NCBI GenBank assembly: GCA_005784505.1
Contig: VCAZ01000005.1
Span: 3,460,501-3,524,500 of the forward strand
Direction of reading: 5' to 3'
DNA length: 64,000 nt
Origin: Bagarius yarrelli
Lineage: Eukaryota > Chordata > Actinopteri > Siluriformes > Sisoridae
Shown piece after piece: positions 26,131 to 37,909 of the stretch (positions are counted from its first letter, which is position 1; each line of letters starts with the position of its first letter). Position numbers and translations under genes: made by a program. The notes beneath the pieces were generated by a model that was given only the letters and a program-made list of their open reading frames with translations, did not search any database and was not told the DNA's origin.

Positions 26131-27050
26131 GCGGGTTTTTTCCCCCAAGTGCGGTAGAAATACTGTATTTAATTATACTCCTAATGGCTTCTGGTTGCTA
26201 TCTAGCAGATATAAATAAATAAATAAATAGCTACGTTTCTGGATCTTTGCGCACCCGTATGTCTTTAAGCAATAATAATAATAATAATAATAATAATAAT
26301 CATTTCAGTTAAAAACTAAACGGGCTTTGATTTACATATTCCCACACAATAAAGGTATAAAAAAATCAATTAGGTTTAAAAACCTGACCTATAAACATGT
26401 CAGCATACCAGTATAACTGTGTTTCTTTCATGTTTTTACAGACATTAACGTTGATAAGTGTCTTTCTAAAATACTTTACATACTGTAAATACTTTTATTT
26501 CTCTTTATTTTTGATCATAAGCACATCTATTGGTTTTGGAATCTGATTCAGATGTTTTATACAGAGGTCTGGATAAGTTTGATGACTTTGTAGGTAATAA
26601 ACTGTACATCGATTTAGTTGAACATCGATTTCAGTAAATGTCTGGGAACCTATAAACTACCGCAAATATGCCCTTCAGAAATTCCTTTGCTATATAGAAA
26701 ACAATAAAGTGCTTATATATGTAGAACTTTCTTGCTCTTTTAACCGAAACAGCAGATCCAGTCCATTAGGTTGGACAACCCAGGATATCTTTGAACTGAC
26801 TGAAGAATGAAAACCATAAAATCATTATTATCACCTTATGTGGAAAATGTGAAAACAGTTCCAACTAGGATGTAAATTCTATTATCTATTAATTTTAAGC
26901 AGGTTTATACCACTTATAATCAGGGTAATCAATAGAAAATAGAGGAAACCGTGTGAGTAGGTGCTACTAATTACTGCACGTTTGTCAACACAGTAATATT
27001 ACAGTAAACCCTACAAGACCACTGGCTTTAAAAGATCGGCACTTGAATAG
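26131..27050. other. spacer between tsg101 promoter and hras 3' end
   Basis: AT-rich, with the AAT repeat at 26271-26300. No exon or RNA gene seen. Confidence 0.5.
26271..26300. repeat. (AAT)n microsatellite
   Basis: Uninterrupted AAT run in the tsg101-hras spacer. Confidence 0.9.
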
Positions 27051-27063
27051 ATAATTTGAGCAC

Positions 27064-27069
27064 TTTATT
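27064..27069 (-). terminator. candidate hras polyadenylation signal
   Basis: AATAAA on the minus strand about 1.15 kb beyond the hras stop codon. No stronger hexamer is obvious between it and the stop, so the 3' untranslated region may span 28212 to about 27045. Forward-strand frames in this stretch have no recognisable content. Confidence 0.4.
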
Positions 27070-27373
27070 ATCCTTTCTAAACACTCTGATTAGTGGGACG
27101 AACAGAACCATCAGAAGTCAAACAGTTTACAATAAGATAAGAAAACCTAAAACAAATGACACTGTCTCAAGCCTGTGCCCTGAGCAGCAATAAAAAAAAG
27201 TGATGGGCAAAACCAGAGGTGCTTTAGTCTTTAAGGTTGCAGTATGTGCCATTCGGTTACAGGGACTGTGTAGAAATAATCAAGACACAAATAAACACAA
27301 AGCAGATGAAGGTTTTGGTGTTAGAATCCTAACGTTTCATTGTTAATTAAATAGAGACCAAAAGATAAAAATG

Positions 27374-27401
<28 letters not shown>
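27374..27401. repeat. poly(A) run
   Basis: About 28 consecutive A on the plus strand (poly-T in the hras transcript sense). Confidence 0.9.
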
Positions 27402-27405
<4 letters not shown>

Positions 27406-28212
27406 ATGTGACAGAGGATCAACTGTAGCCTCGCACTTAAAACACAGTCTTATGCCATGTGCAAATCAACAGTGTCCAAACAGTGTGTTTTCTTTATCAC
27501 TGTACCTTGATTAACACTATGAACTATTGCACTGGAACAGTGAAGTATTTTGCTGCTAGAGGTCAGTTAACATGTATGATATCAAGTTAGGCCCTTCTTA
27601 AGAAATGGCATACTAGTTGTATAGCTCTTCCTCACATTAGGTTTACTAATCTAAAACATTATGTTCACTAATCCAAGTAGGATAATAATTCTACATTCCT
27701 CCTGTATGTTGTTCAAAAGTCCAAAGCTGATGAGGTCATAGGCAGGGTTATTGTTTCCAGTTCAGAGTAGATAGTGTTTTAGTAGGGATAACATATTTTA
27801 GTGTGGCAGTCCTTAACACAGCCCAAGCGAACCCAGTGTTGAGACTAGTCTTCGAGGTAAATGTTCTCCAATGGAGGCCAGCATCAAAGATGTCCCCCAG
27901 CAAACAAACATGGAGGGTCAATCCACTTGTGCCAATGTTAAGGGTTTCTTCTTATACAGTCTGTCTCAAAGTGATGAAGCAGTGCAGCCACTCCAAAAGT
28001 CTTTTCCAGTTTTCCTGTGTAGCCTGGGAAATGAGAAAGAATATGAATACCTGGTCGTTAGCTTTAGCATTAGCATTTGAAATACATGGCTAAATGAATA
28101 TCAGCAACAATCATCTTATAATTATTATTTCACAGTTACATACCAGTATACTATACAGTCATATGCATACACACAAACACACTGATATAGATATTGCCTG
28201 GCACCTACCTGG

Positions 28213-29055
28213 TCATGATACGACACAGCGGCAGTTCATGCAGTCTTGGCCGTTGTCATCTGGCGGATTCAACTTTCTGAGCTTGTGCTGCCTGATTTCA
28301 CGCACCAGTGTGTAGAATGCGTCCTCCACTCCCTGCACAAAAACCAAGAATGTTGTTGACAATGTAATGTAATATTTATTTTGGCTAACAATGTCATACT
28401 GTATGTACAGAAAATCATTTAAAAAATATTTCTGACCTGTCTCGTCTTTGCTGATGTTTCAATATAAGGAATGCCATAACTGCGAGCCAGTTCCTGGGCT
28501 TGCCTTGTGTCCACTGTACGTGCTGGAAGGTCACATTTATTACCAACAAGCACCATGGGCACATCATCTGAATCTTTTACCCTTTTGATCTGTTCCCTGT
28601 GAAAAAGATCAGCTTGTTCAAGCGAGGAAATGAAGGTCTGACTTTAAATAAAAAAAAACAAAACATGGAAAACACTAACCTGTATTGGTGGATGTCCTCA
28701 AATGACTTAGTGTTGTTGATGGCGAAGACACAGAGGAAGCCTTCTCCTGTCCTCATGTATTGATCCCTCATTGCACTGTACTCCTCCTGACCGGCGGTGT
28801 CCAGAATGTCTAGCAGACATGTCTCACCATCAATTACCACCTGTTTTCTGTAGGAATCCTGAGGATAAAATAGAACAAAAGACCTACCAAATGTCTCCTA
28901 GAAAAAAAAAATATCAGTCTCTTTAAGATTGAGTCGAGTCTTACCTCAATAGTAGGGTCGTACTCATCGACAAAGTGATTCTGGATCAATTGAATTGTGA
29001 GCGCACTTTTGCCAACACCACCAGCACCAACCACCACCAGTTTATACTCAGTCAT
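28213..29055 (-). CDS. hras: Hras small GTPase
   Basis: Four coding exons on the minus strand: 29055-28945, 28858-28680, 28596-28437, 28332-28213, giving 189 aa. Introns are very short (86, 83, 104 bp). G1 loop GAGGVGKS (codons 12 and 13 both Gly), effector YDPTIEDSYR, G3 DTAGQEEYSAMRD with Gln61, G4 NKCD, G5 ETSAK are all intact. The hypervariable tail ends DCMNCRCVVS: Cys181 and Cys184 as palmitoylation sites and Cys186 in a CAAX box, the HRAS pattern; KRAS4B has a polylysine tail. It is a plasma-membrane GTPase upstream of RAF-MAPK and PI3K. An AG acceptor at 29086-29087 shows that a noncoding exon lies upstream. The head-to-tail neighbour is tsg101 (same strand); rassf7 lies beyond on the other strand, as in human. 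Confidence 0.97.
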
Positions 29056-29085
29056 CTTCACAGTGTTAGTAATGAAATCTAAAAA
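29056..29085 (-). other. hras 5' untranslated part of exon 2
   Basis: Thirty bases between the ATG and an acceptor preceded by a pyrimidine tract (CCTTTTTCCTTTCAG on the minus strand). Confidence 0.7.
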
Positions 29086-29205
29086 CTGAAAGGAAAAAGG
29101 GCATGAATTTGAATACAACTGCATAACAAAACATAAGCCCACAGGTGTGGTTAATTCACTGGCAGAAAATATTCTGTGATTTTTATGAAGCTTGCCAACA
29201 AATAG

Positions 29206-29270
29206 GGCTGCATGATGTTGGGAAAAAACTGACATTAAGATATATTGCTTTCCTGCGAAAACATCTACAG
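29206..29270 (+). mobile_element. nonautonomous transposon, left-end fragment
   Basis: GGGCTGCATGATGTTGGGAA followed by an ACTGACAT block resembles the left end of the element at 30125. Confidence 0.4.
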
Positions 29271-30124
29271 CATTTAGTCTTTAAAATGTTTCGTTTGATG
29301 GGCTAAAAAAAGGTCTGGGGTTGGTCGTTTGTCGTGTCAGTTAAATTGCCTCTTTTCTTTGTCACATTGCAATAAATCTTATCGACTACCATACTGTTCG
29401 GAAGCTCTAATCTGATTGGTAACAGTAATTTATCAGGTATAATGGCTATTAAAACTAAATTTGTTCTCATGGATTCTGGTCACGTGACTAAGAGTTAAAG
29501 CCACAACTTCATGCTGTAATACCTTTTTTACCTTCCACTAAAATTAAACACTCTCTCCTTCTCTGCAGCCAACTCTACCGGAACTGTGCATGGCAACCAG
29601 CCACCTTGCCGTTTGTTGCCATGACAAACAAGACAACCTTTTGTGTGGTGACGTACGTGCGGCAAAAAAAAAGGAGTTATTTTGGCAGCTCAGTGAAACT
29701 CAGCTAGAATCAGTGACAGGGTTTTCCCGGTCAAATCCTGCCAGTGATCTATTAGTAGCTAATGCTGCCGGAAGAGCCGGCTTTGTGGATCTGCCTCAAC
29801 CAACACTTTCAGAAAATTCTTTTATTACGCCATACTAAACCTTTTCGTTCTGTTCACTTAATTTACCAATTTCTAGAACGTTTTCATAACTTCAAACTTG
29901 TAGGACGTTGTGTTTATAATCTGTATAATGTGTAAAATAAGAAACTAGTAATGACAAGTAATGACAGATTAGTGTAGTTTTATAAATTTTATTCAATGCT
30001 ACGTTTTATAAATTAAAGCATGACAGGTATCGTTTTTATCAGTTTATAGTTATATGCAGGGGTTAAATTGGGATTTGTTATGTGGGGGGCATGCTGTCCT
30101 GGCTGCACATGTAAATGCAAAGCA

Positions 30125-30669
30125 TGGCTGCACGATATTGGAAAATCTGACATTGCGATAATTCGTTTTTTTTGTAATCTATATTGCAATATGACATAAT
30201 TACACCGATGACCTGATTAGCTCTATTTGGCAATAGCTCTTTTACAGTGATTGCGGTGATTTTGTAATAGAGTGCATCTGCGTAAAATATAAATACACAA
30301 ATTATAATCATAAATAAATACAATAGAAGAGAAATGTAAATGAAATAAACTGTGTTTTACGCTTTTCTGGAGATTCAGATACAGAAATTGAATAATTAAA
30401 TGTAAAATCACACTGTATAGACTTTACCGTATAAATTGAGTACAGTTAATCTGTGTTAAAGCTATAAAAGAAATTGTTTCCTGTGCATAAATTTTTTTTA
30501 ACTTTTCCACAGTAACATACCTTAAAATGCAAATGATAAATTTGAAATTAATCTACAAATCACCTGTTCAGAAATATAATCCTCACTTGACTTGGTACAT
30601 CCTGTAATGTAACCATTGCTAATGCACACATTGTGATATCGATACTGAAACGATATATTGCACAGCCCC
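30125..30669 (+). mobile_element. nonautonomous DNA transposon, near full length
   Basis: Left end GGCTGCACGATATTGGAAAA; right end, read inward on the other strand, GGGGCTGTGCAATATATCGT: imperfect terminal inverted repeats. AT-rich interior without a transposase frame. Related copies at 24030-24413 and 29206. Confidence 0.65.
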
Positions 30670-31139
30670 TAATACAGCCTACAATATTTTGTCATTTGAT
30701 TAACTGTAAAATATAGCAAGTTAAAAAACCCTCTGTAATAAACACAAAAATTAGATTAGTTCTAAGATTAGTTCTTTTGTGGAGACTGTGAGAGTTTCGC
30801 CTCAGCAGCGCAGCCTTAAACCCCTAATATGCATTATTGCGTTTTGGCGATTGCCTAGTTATTTTTGGTTATTGATGTTATTGATCAGGTTATTTGTCTG
30901 GAGTTAATGAAGCGATAATGTCGAGCCCTGGAGTCTATGTGCCGGGGTTCAGCCCCAGACGGCCCAATTTAAAGCCTGGTTATATTTAATGTAGAAGGTC
31001 AGTTATAAGGTTTTTTTATTACCACTGTTATACCAGCTATAAACATTTAATCCCTAACCAGCCTCTTTTTATTCTCTCTCTTGAAGTTAATAAAAAGAGA
31101 AACACAGATTACTATGTCAGCCCTGTCATTTAAGACTGT

Positions 31140-31300
31140 TCATTCATCTTGTGTATTGTTTATCATACACAGGGAGCCTGGAGTCTATCCCAGGGGACAT
31201 ACAGCACAAGGCAGAAAACACCTTGGACAGTGTGCCAGTCCTTTGCAAGGCACAATCAAATACACAAACTCATTTACACACTTTGGTCCATACAGTACTA
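31140..31300 (+). repeat. degenerate fish interspersed repeat
   Basis: GGGAGCCTGGAGTCTATCCC, CAGTGTGCCAGTCCTTTGCA and ACACAAACTCATTTACACAC are typical of the common fish repeat tail also seen near 4500 and 21720. Confidence 0.5.
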
Positions 31301-32082
31301 AAAACTCAAAAGTGTCTTGTGTCTTGTGTTTACAGTCAAAATCATTAACCGTGTCCCCTAACACGACAAGCGTTATATATGAACGAATCAAAACTATGCC
31401 ATTAAATATATAAACAAATCAAACCATGTCACAAGGCAATTTATTGATCAATGCACACACATTATGTTTATGTTAAGTATATATACAAAACAATTATCTG
31501 CCAAATATAATTTTGTTTATTTCGTTACATTTATTATTGTGGAATATCAGAAAAGACGTGGTAGGTAAGATGTAAATCTATAATACACAAAATAATACAC
31601 AATCTTGTATCTGACTGATCTGTCTAATAATGAATTTCTTCAGCAGGGTGGTGTAAATAGCAATACATTTTGTTATTAGCTAACTTAAGAACACAGACTA
31701 GCCTTTGGTTAAGCAAGTGACTGGCATCCCACAATGTACATTAAAACCACTTCAATACAGTCCGGTTTATCTGGCATTTTAATGTCTAAAATAATTACAA
31801 TCCAAATCTGATCATAATTTAGGATTATTCTGAGCCACATATTTATATATACTTAATTTTAAATAGTTGTAATTTAACTTTTATTATATTTGCAGCTATT
31901 TATTACCTTAAAAAAGGTACCTTAAATAATTAAAAATATACCTGAAAGGATATTGGATTTTTTTTTTTTTTTTGATTTATAGTAACCTTATTATAAACTT
32001 AAAACTATTTGACAAAATGGATAAATAAATACAATATAAGAAGAAAAAAAAAACCGAAAAAAAAAAAAAACCCCCAAAAGTA

Positions 32083-32125
32083 ATAATAATAATAATAATA
32101 GTAATAATAATAGTAATAATAATAC
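32083..32125. repeat. (AAT)n microsatellite, interrupted
   Basis: TAATAATAG-type repeats downstream of A-rich runs. Confidence 0.85.
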
Positions 32126-32952
32126 TAATTAATTAGTTAAAGACGGATTTAGGAAAAGCGAATATTTTTTTTTAAAAACATTTTAAAGGTGTCTCCTTCT
32201 TTGTTTTCCTTGTTTAACAAATGAAACTTTTCCCAGTGTCATTATGGACGATGAATTATCTCTGTACGCATGTTTAGATAATTACCCGTTACCGTTTATT
32301 ATCTATTATTAGTTGTATTATGTTCAGTAATGTATTTAAGGTTTATTTGACATATTTAAGAATCCCTGTTAAATCCTAGTCTGTTGTTTGTTTATTTGTT
32401 TGTTTGTTTATAATTGGGCGTTACCCTCGAATAACACAGACGCGCTCAGTTAGAAGAACAAAGCTGATGTTCCAGACGAGTTTGTACTGTCATATAAAGA
32501 ACATTTGCGCTCTTAGTTTCTATAGAAATCTTCATTTAGTTATTCCTGAAGAAGCAGCAGATGCAGTAGGCCACCTCCTTGTGTTGATGGCTCTCAGCCT
32601 GCAGCAGTGATGGCCGCAGTGAATGACATCACTGTGTATTGATCTCTCACTGAGGCCGTGTAAACACTGCAGCCACATCTGGAAACTATTTGCACCGCTG
32701 CTTAAGATATACCACAATAATACTTAATAAATCAGATAACAAATAAGAACACAGTGTAACCTCAGGTTAATGTTATTCAGCTGAATGGATGGACAGACAC
32801 TCTTTCTCATTTGGTTCACTCCTTTGTTAAAAAAACAGCAACAAATTAATGATTTGGTTGCAAAACCTCTTTCAGTCCAAAAACATGTGTGTCGTAATAG
32901 ACAATCCTAAAGAAATCAAACACAATAAAATTCACACTAAAGCACTACTTAC

Positions 32953-33025
32953 ACAACACCGAGTCCCGGCTTGTTGTTGCCGTCGAGACACCGAGATGTT
33001 TTTTTTTTTCAGTTTCGAGTCCCAC
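32953..33025 (-). other. candidate hras noncoding exon 1
   Basis: On the minus strand a CpG-containing stretch (CTCGACGGCAACAACAAGCC) runs into a strong donor, GTAAGT, at 32952-32947. Human HRAS also begins with a noncoding exon. The right limit (transcription start) is a guess; the adjoining 33030-33230 is also CpG-containing and could be promoter. No transcript evidence. Confidence 0.4.
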
Positions 33026-33154
33026 AGCTGAGGGAATACAATTCAAAACTCGCGGCTTTGTATTAAATTAGTAACATCGACATCACAAAAACAAAAATAT
33101 TGATATAAATATAAAGAAAATATTGGACGATTTTAAAGCGAACATCTGTATAGT

Positions 33155-33225
33155 CGCTCTGCTGTGGCTCAACTACAGCGCGCGCTGCCGCCCAGGTTCG
33201 AATCTACCGTTAACAGAGCGAGGTT
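33155..33225 (+). repeat. tRNA-like fragment
   Basis: TGTGGCTCAACTACAGCGCG followed by a perfect B-box GGTTCGAATCT. It looks like the remnant of a tRNA or tRNA-SINE head; the acceptor stem does not pair cleanly, so it is not called as a tRNA gene. Confidence 0.3.
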
Positions 33226-33440
33226 GCCAGATTGGTAGAAGGGCAGAAGAACACGCTTTATAATCAGGAAGTATTGATGAGGAGTCCTGAGCTCACCCTA
33301 GCGGTTAAACGATATCATGCTAGCAAAACAATAATAACGAAAATAGAAATGATACTACTGCTACTACTACTATTACTACTACTTATAATAAGGAGAAGAA
33401 TTAAAAGAAGAAAAAGAAGATAAGGGAGAAGAAGAAGAAA

Positions 33441-33770
33441 GGGCAGCACGGTGGCTTAGTGGTTTGCACTGTTGTCTGACAGCAAGAAGGTCCAGGAACC
33501 TTTATGTGTGGAGTTTGCATGTTCTCCCAGTGCTTGCGTGGGTTTACTCCAGGTGCTCCGGTTTTCTAATAAACATGTATGTTAGCTTGATTCTAAAATG
33601 CCCATTGGAGTGAGTGTGTGTGTGGCTCTGTGATGGACTGACGACCTGTCAAGGGTGTACCTCTCCTGTCTTTCCCCATTTCAGAGACAGCTGGGATAGA
33701 CTTCAGCAGATCCCCATGACCACGAATTAGGGAATAAGCGGGTATAGAAGATGAATAAATGAATGAATAA
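33441..33770 (+). repeat. DANA/Mermaid-like SINE
   Basis: Begins GGGCAGCACGGTGGCTTAGT and contains GTGTGGAGTTTGCATGTTCT and GCGTGGGTTTACTCCAGGTG, the hallmark core of the DANA/Mermaid SINEs of cyprinids and other fish, and ends in GAATGAAT-type tails. Confidence 0.8.
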
Positions 33771-33890
33771 TACTAATAATAGGTTCTGTGGCTGCCTGAT
33801 AGACCTGTATAGACTTTACATGTTGTCCCTGTGTCCATCAACATTACTGCTGATTCTACTCAGGGACATACACAACCTGAAGGTTTCCTC

Positions 33891-34137
33891 AGGGTCAAAT
33901 GGTTAAGGTGCTGCGTTGCTGATCTGTAGACCAGAAACACCTGGGTTCAAGCCCCACCACTGGCAAGCCAACCACTGTTGGGTCCATGAGCAAGACCCTT
34001 AACCCTTCCTGCTCCAGGGGTGCTGTATCGTAGCTGACCCTGTGCTCTGACCCCAACTTACTAAGATGAGATATGCAAAAAACACTGCATTTCGTTAGCT
34101 GTATAGTAGCTAGTAATAGTATTCCTTGCACAATACA
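33891..34137 (+). repeat. tRNA-derived SINE, family 2
   Basis: tRNA-like head with a perfect B-box (GGGTTCAAGCCCC), body CTGCTCCAGGGGTGCTGTAT and CCCCAACTTACTAAGATGAG. Same family as 14776-14932 and 39371-39583. Confidence 0.75.
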
Positions 34138-35735
34138 GTTGAATATTTATTTTTATTTACAGCAAACAATTACAGCTTATTTTGTTAAGAATCCTGTAGA
34201 AACAATATAATCAGTGTGACTTCTTATGTGCCTAACATTTATTCACATTGTTCATGCGTGTAGCATCTCAGTCTGAGACTAATCCTAGTGGGACTTGCGA
34301 CACAAACAAAGATATACCTTGGAAGGTGTTCCGACCCATCACAGCCTATAGTTGCACGCACACAATTATACCCATTTACATGAAATAAAAAACAGTTTAA
34401 AGATGCCAGACAACCTACAATGCATGTCATTGGACCACGAGAGAAAAATACCCAAAAGGAAAGCTTCAAAACAGAATGTGCAAGCCTTTTTTTTGCTTGA
34501 TATTATTAGCAACAATGGAATTGCTTTTCTATAGGCAATTAGAAATGATAATGTATGTTAAATGTAAGGGTAGAGCAAGATTTTTAATTATTTTTATAAT
34601 GCTTACTTATAGCCAGCAGAATGCAGTCAAACGCTAATATTTCAGGTTCTTCATTTACCTATTTTTTATAGCAATTTCCAGGTTTATATTCAATTTTTTT
34701 AGCCTTATCCGAAGGTATCATCATAGCTAATGAAGCCCAGAGAAACTATATGGGTAGCACAATGTAATGAAATAAACCAAATCTGTCATAAATATAAGTA
34801 TTATTAATACTAACAGATTCAGTAAATCAACAAAGAATAAATATGTAAGAAAATATTTTAATGATTTTCCTTGTATCTCGTGTTGAAGCTCTTGTTATTG
34901 TTTTCATTCTTTCTTTCTTTTTTTACTTTGCTTGATCTTTAAATAGATATCCTTACCGACAGCTTTCATCTTTTGTGTTATCCTGCTTGAGACTATAAAA
35001 AAAAAAAAACCACGCAGGCGAGTACAGCAAGTGATCTGGCAACCCTTCCCTTACTGCTGCAGCCCACGCCCAAACTCAAATGCTCAAAAGCTCAAATGCT
35101 GGCCTTTACTAATGTTCACTGTGAAGCCAGTGAAACGTAAAATAATCACTTTGTTTTACTTAGGAAAAGCCTGTAAATGTCATGTTGATATTCAAGCTTG
35201 ATTTTTTGTATTAATTACTGTTACAAATAAAAAAGCTTATCAGTAAAGAATGTCTGGTCTTTAGGTCAATCGTGTAAAGTTGTTTAACTGCTGGGCTCTT
35301 TTAACTATATAAAATGTGAATATAAACAGTTATATTGAATAAATATTATTATGGAGTCCCAAAGGGTTTTTGTTACGGTAAGTGGATAATAAAAAAACTC
35401 AGCCATCAAGTACTGTGAAAAAAATGTTGGATTTTATCTGTACATCACACTTGTCCAAATGTAGGTTTTAATTTTTTTTTTTAGCAATAAAGATGTATTT
35501 GCATGGTACACAGACTTCCAGTAGAGTGCAGCAATTCACCTTTATGACAAGACAGGAAACTGCTTTTTTAACCACAGCAGACTTCTACACAGGCCAATGT
35601 ATAGAATTTATTAATAGAGCGTATTTAAATACATAGAGCTGATATACAATCAAATACAAGTATAAGTTTATTTCTGTCACAAAATGTAAAAACTCTTCAA
35701 GATTTTCCATTGTGTTATTTCAAAATTTGGAGTAG

Positions 35736-35960
35736 GCCGGCACAGTGGTGTAGTGGGTTAAGGCGCAAGTTGTTGCAACCCGGGTTTAATTTTCAGCTCA
35801 GGTCTCACATCTTTCTTTATTTCCCCAATTTCATTCCTCTGTCCTATCAACCAAGGCAAAAAATATTTAAAAAACTTTTGTAGCGTACATGGGGCACCAC
35901 ATGTCACAGCATTTTATTATCCTGTTTTTTAAAGGCCAAATAAATTAAATCAAAACTACA
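35736..35960 (+). repeat. SINE-like repeat, family 3
   Basis: GGCCGGCACAGTGGTGTAGT GGGTTAAGG head with a CCCGGGTTTAATTT box; the right end is uncertain. Confidence 0.5.
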
Positions 35961-36110
35961 GCTATGTAATTCCTTAATTTGTATTATCGTCTTTGTTTTT
36001 GGTAATTAGAAAGTAGAAAAAGAATTTTTCAAACCTCATGTAACTTCCCAAAGACCAACATTAAGCAAGGAACAAAAATTCATCACAGTATAAAATTTTT
36101 ATTTGTTGTG

Positions 36111-36288
36111 ACATTTACCTTATTTGGCAGACTTATCCAGGGCAACCATCTCTTTTACACAACTGATCAACTGGGGATTAAGGGCCTTGCTCAGGGGCCC
36201 TGCTCAGGGGCCCAGCAGTGGCAATTCAGTATTGTTGGGAATCAAACCCTGATCTTCCGTTCAACACCTTAACCAAGAGCTACTATAC
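36111..36288 (-). repeat. tRNA-derived SINE, family 1, inverted
   Basis: Carries a local direct duplication of the core GGGCCCTGCTCAGG, giving two core units in tandem. Confidence 0.8.
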
Positions 36289-37639
36289 AGCTTAACATGC
36301 TGCTTAATTATCCTCAACAAATTTCCATATTAATAGTTTAGAAAGAAATTTGAGATTTATCTTCAGAAAAGGATCAGAAAAAAAGTGATAATTAACTGTC
36401 TTGTTTTTTTTTTGTTGAAAATATAGCTGGAAACTCAACAGAATTTGACATTAATCTGGTAGTCGGTGTAATATTACTTTGTAGGGTGTAGAAAAGAGGG
36501 TAGCTACATATTAAGTATGTGCATGTCTTGCTTGGTGGTATAAATGGAAGATTATAGACAATTTGCTATTATCCCCACTACACTATAGAAAAGCTTTATG
36601 AATTAATCTACTTTCTCATATAATATAAAATCATATAATCAGATTCATATCTATTAGCTAAGAAATCTGAATCTATTGACGGATTGGAATCTTTCTGAAT
36701 CAGTCACTGAATGAATCAGAGTCTCACGAATCCTTTAGGCACTTGATTCAGTGGGGATTCTGACTGCTTTTGCCACGGTATTCCAATGGAGGGCACTGTA
36801 ACAGAAAATGACATAGGCAGGAGTGACACTCAGTATTACTGTGATAAATTTGAATGTATTTATTATGCCAGACTAAGTTATTATATTGTTAGAAAAAGTG
36901 TTACAGACAAATGTGAATTACTTTTTAAGAGATGTATAGAGATTTTTAAAAAACGACAGATGAGACAAACAGCCGTTTGGTCATTTGTCTTCTTAAATGT
37001 TCTTGCTGGCTGGTGTGCAGTAGCACCTGCTGCATCATGATGGAACGATGTGTCGAATAGAGCGTTCTGATTGTGGTGAATCTAATTTAAACCACTTTAT
37101 ATATATATAAATATGTTATACATACAAATATGTCTCTGTTATTGTTCAAAGGGCCAAGCCTGGGGACAGGGTGGATTGAGTGTCTGGGCCATATGTCAAG
37201 GATCACTGTTTTATATCACAGTTAATTAGCGTTATTTTTTGCGTTGTTTTGAATATAACATAACAGAATAAATATTATAAACCCCATAAACCCTATGAAA
37301 TTACTTTTACAACACTTACATCAAAAGCATTATGGAAGTGGGACTAGTTGGATTAAATTAGAATATGATTTTTTTTTTAAAACAATGCAAAGATAACATA
37401 AATAACTATTATTACAAATAATACCTTAACTATAACCAGACAAAATATAAATTAATTAATGATACTATGTAAACTCATACAAATAATTTTTTTCCCTAAA
37501 AATGTTACACGATGTTACAATAATAACATAAACTCGTGATAAATTATGATAGCTACACAGTAATGTTAACTGCAGCTGGCGGTTGTGCTTACTGAGCTAA
37601 GTGAGAAAGAAAGAGAGAGACAGGAAAAAAGTTCAGCTG

Positions 37640-37909
37640 CCAGTAATCCCTGCCCTCTATGTCTCCTTTCCTGATAAAAGGCCGTCACATGGTCTTTTGT
37701 CTGTCCCACCATGACAGCTTTCCATTGGCTGATTTGCTTGAAAAAGCATCCGTATCCAAGGCAACGGAGAGCTGTAGCTCCTCTTCACTTGAATGCTGAG
37801 GCCTTGGCTAAGTCACCCTGATCCATTTTTACCCTCTGTCTGTCTTTCTTTGTCTTTTCTTCCTCAATCTTAACCATTTTGTCACATAGACATCAAGAGT
37901 CTAGACCAG
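37640..37909 (+). promoter_or_regulatory. candidate promoter and noncoding first exon upstream of rassf7
   Basis: Non-repetitive block with an inverted CCAAT box (CCATTGGCTG), a near X-box GTATCCAAGGCAAC at about 37750, and a strong donor at 37910 (CTAGACCAG then GTGAGTCT). It could be the promoter and noncoding exon 1 of rassf7, whose coding start has an untranslated leader and an acceptor just upstream. No direct link can be shown. Confidence 0.3.

Larger units (their letters stand above)
29086..32952 (-). other. probable hras intron 1
   Basis: If the noncoding exon at 32953 is right, this is a 3.9 kb first intron. It holds an X-box-like motif GTTGCCATGACAAA at about 29618, the transposon 30125-30669, a degenerate repeat near 31140-31300 and A-rich and AAT repeats around 31960-32125. 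No other exon recognised. Confidence 0.45.
33230..37600. other. intergenic, repeat-rich
   Basis: Contains trinucleotide repeats (33352-33440), a DANA-like SINE, SINE copies at 33891, 35736 and 36111, and a degenerate repeat near 34235-34385. No gene recognised. Confidence 0.5.

Noticed and set aside
27803..28093. 96-aa plus-strand frame
   Set aside because: Lies antisense in the probable hras 3' untranslated region and has no recognisable content.
29590..29838. 82-aa plus-strand frame upstream of hras considered as lrrc56 exon
   Set aside because: No leucine-rich repeat or similarity that I can recognise.
33155..33225. Possible tRNA gene
   Set aside because: B-box is perfect but the arms and acceptor stem do not pair properly; kept only as a tRNA-like fragment.
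36786..37040. 84-aa plus-strand open frame with a hydrophobic end
   Set aside because: AT-rich, no domain, no promoter or splice support; probably chance.
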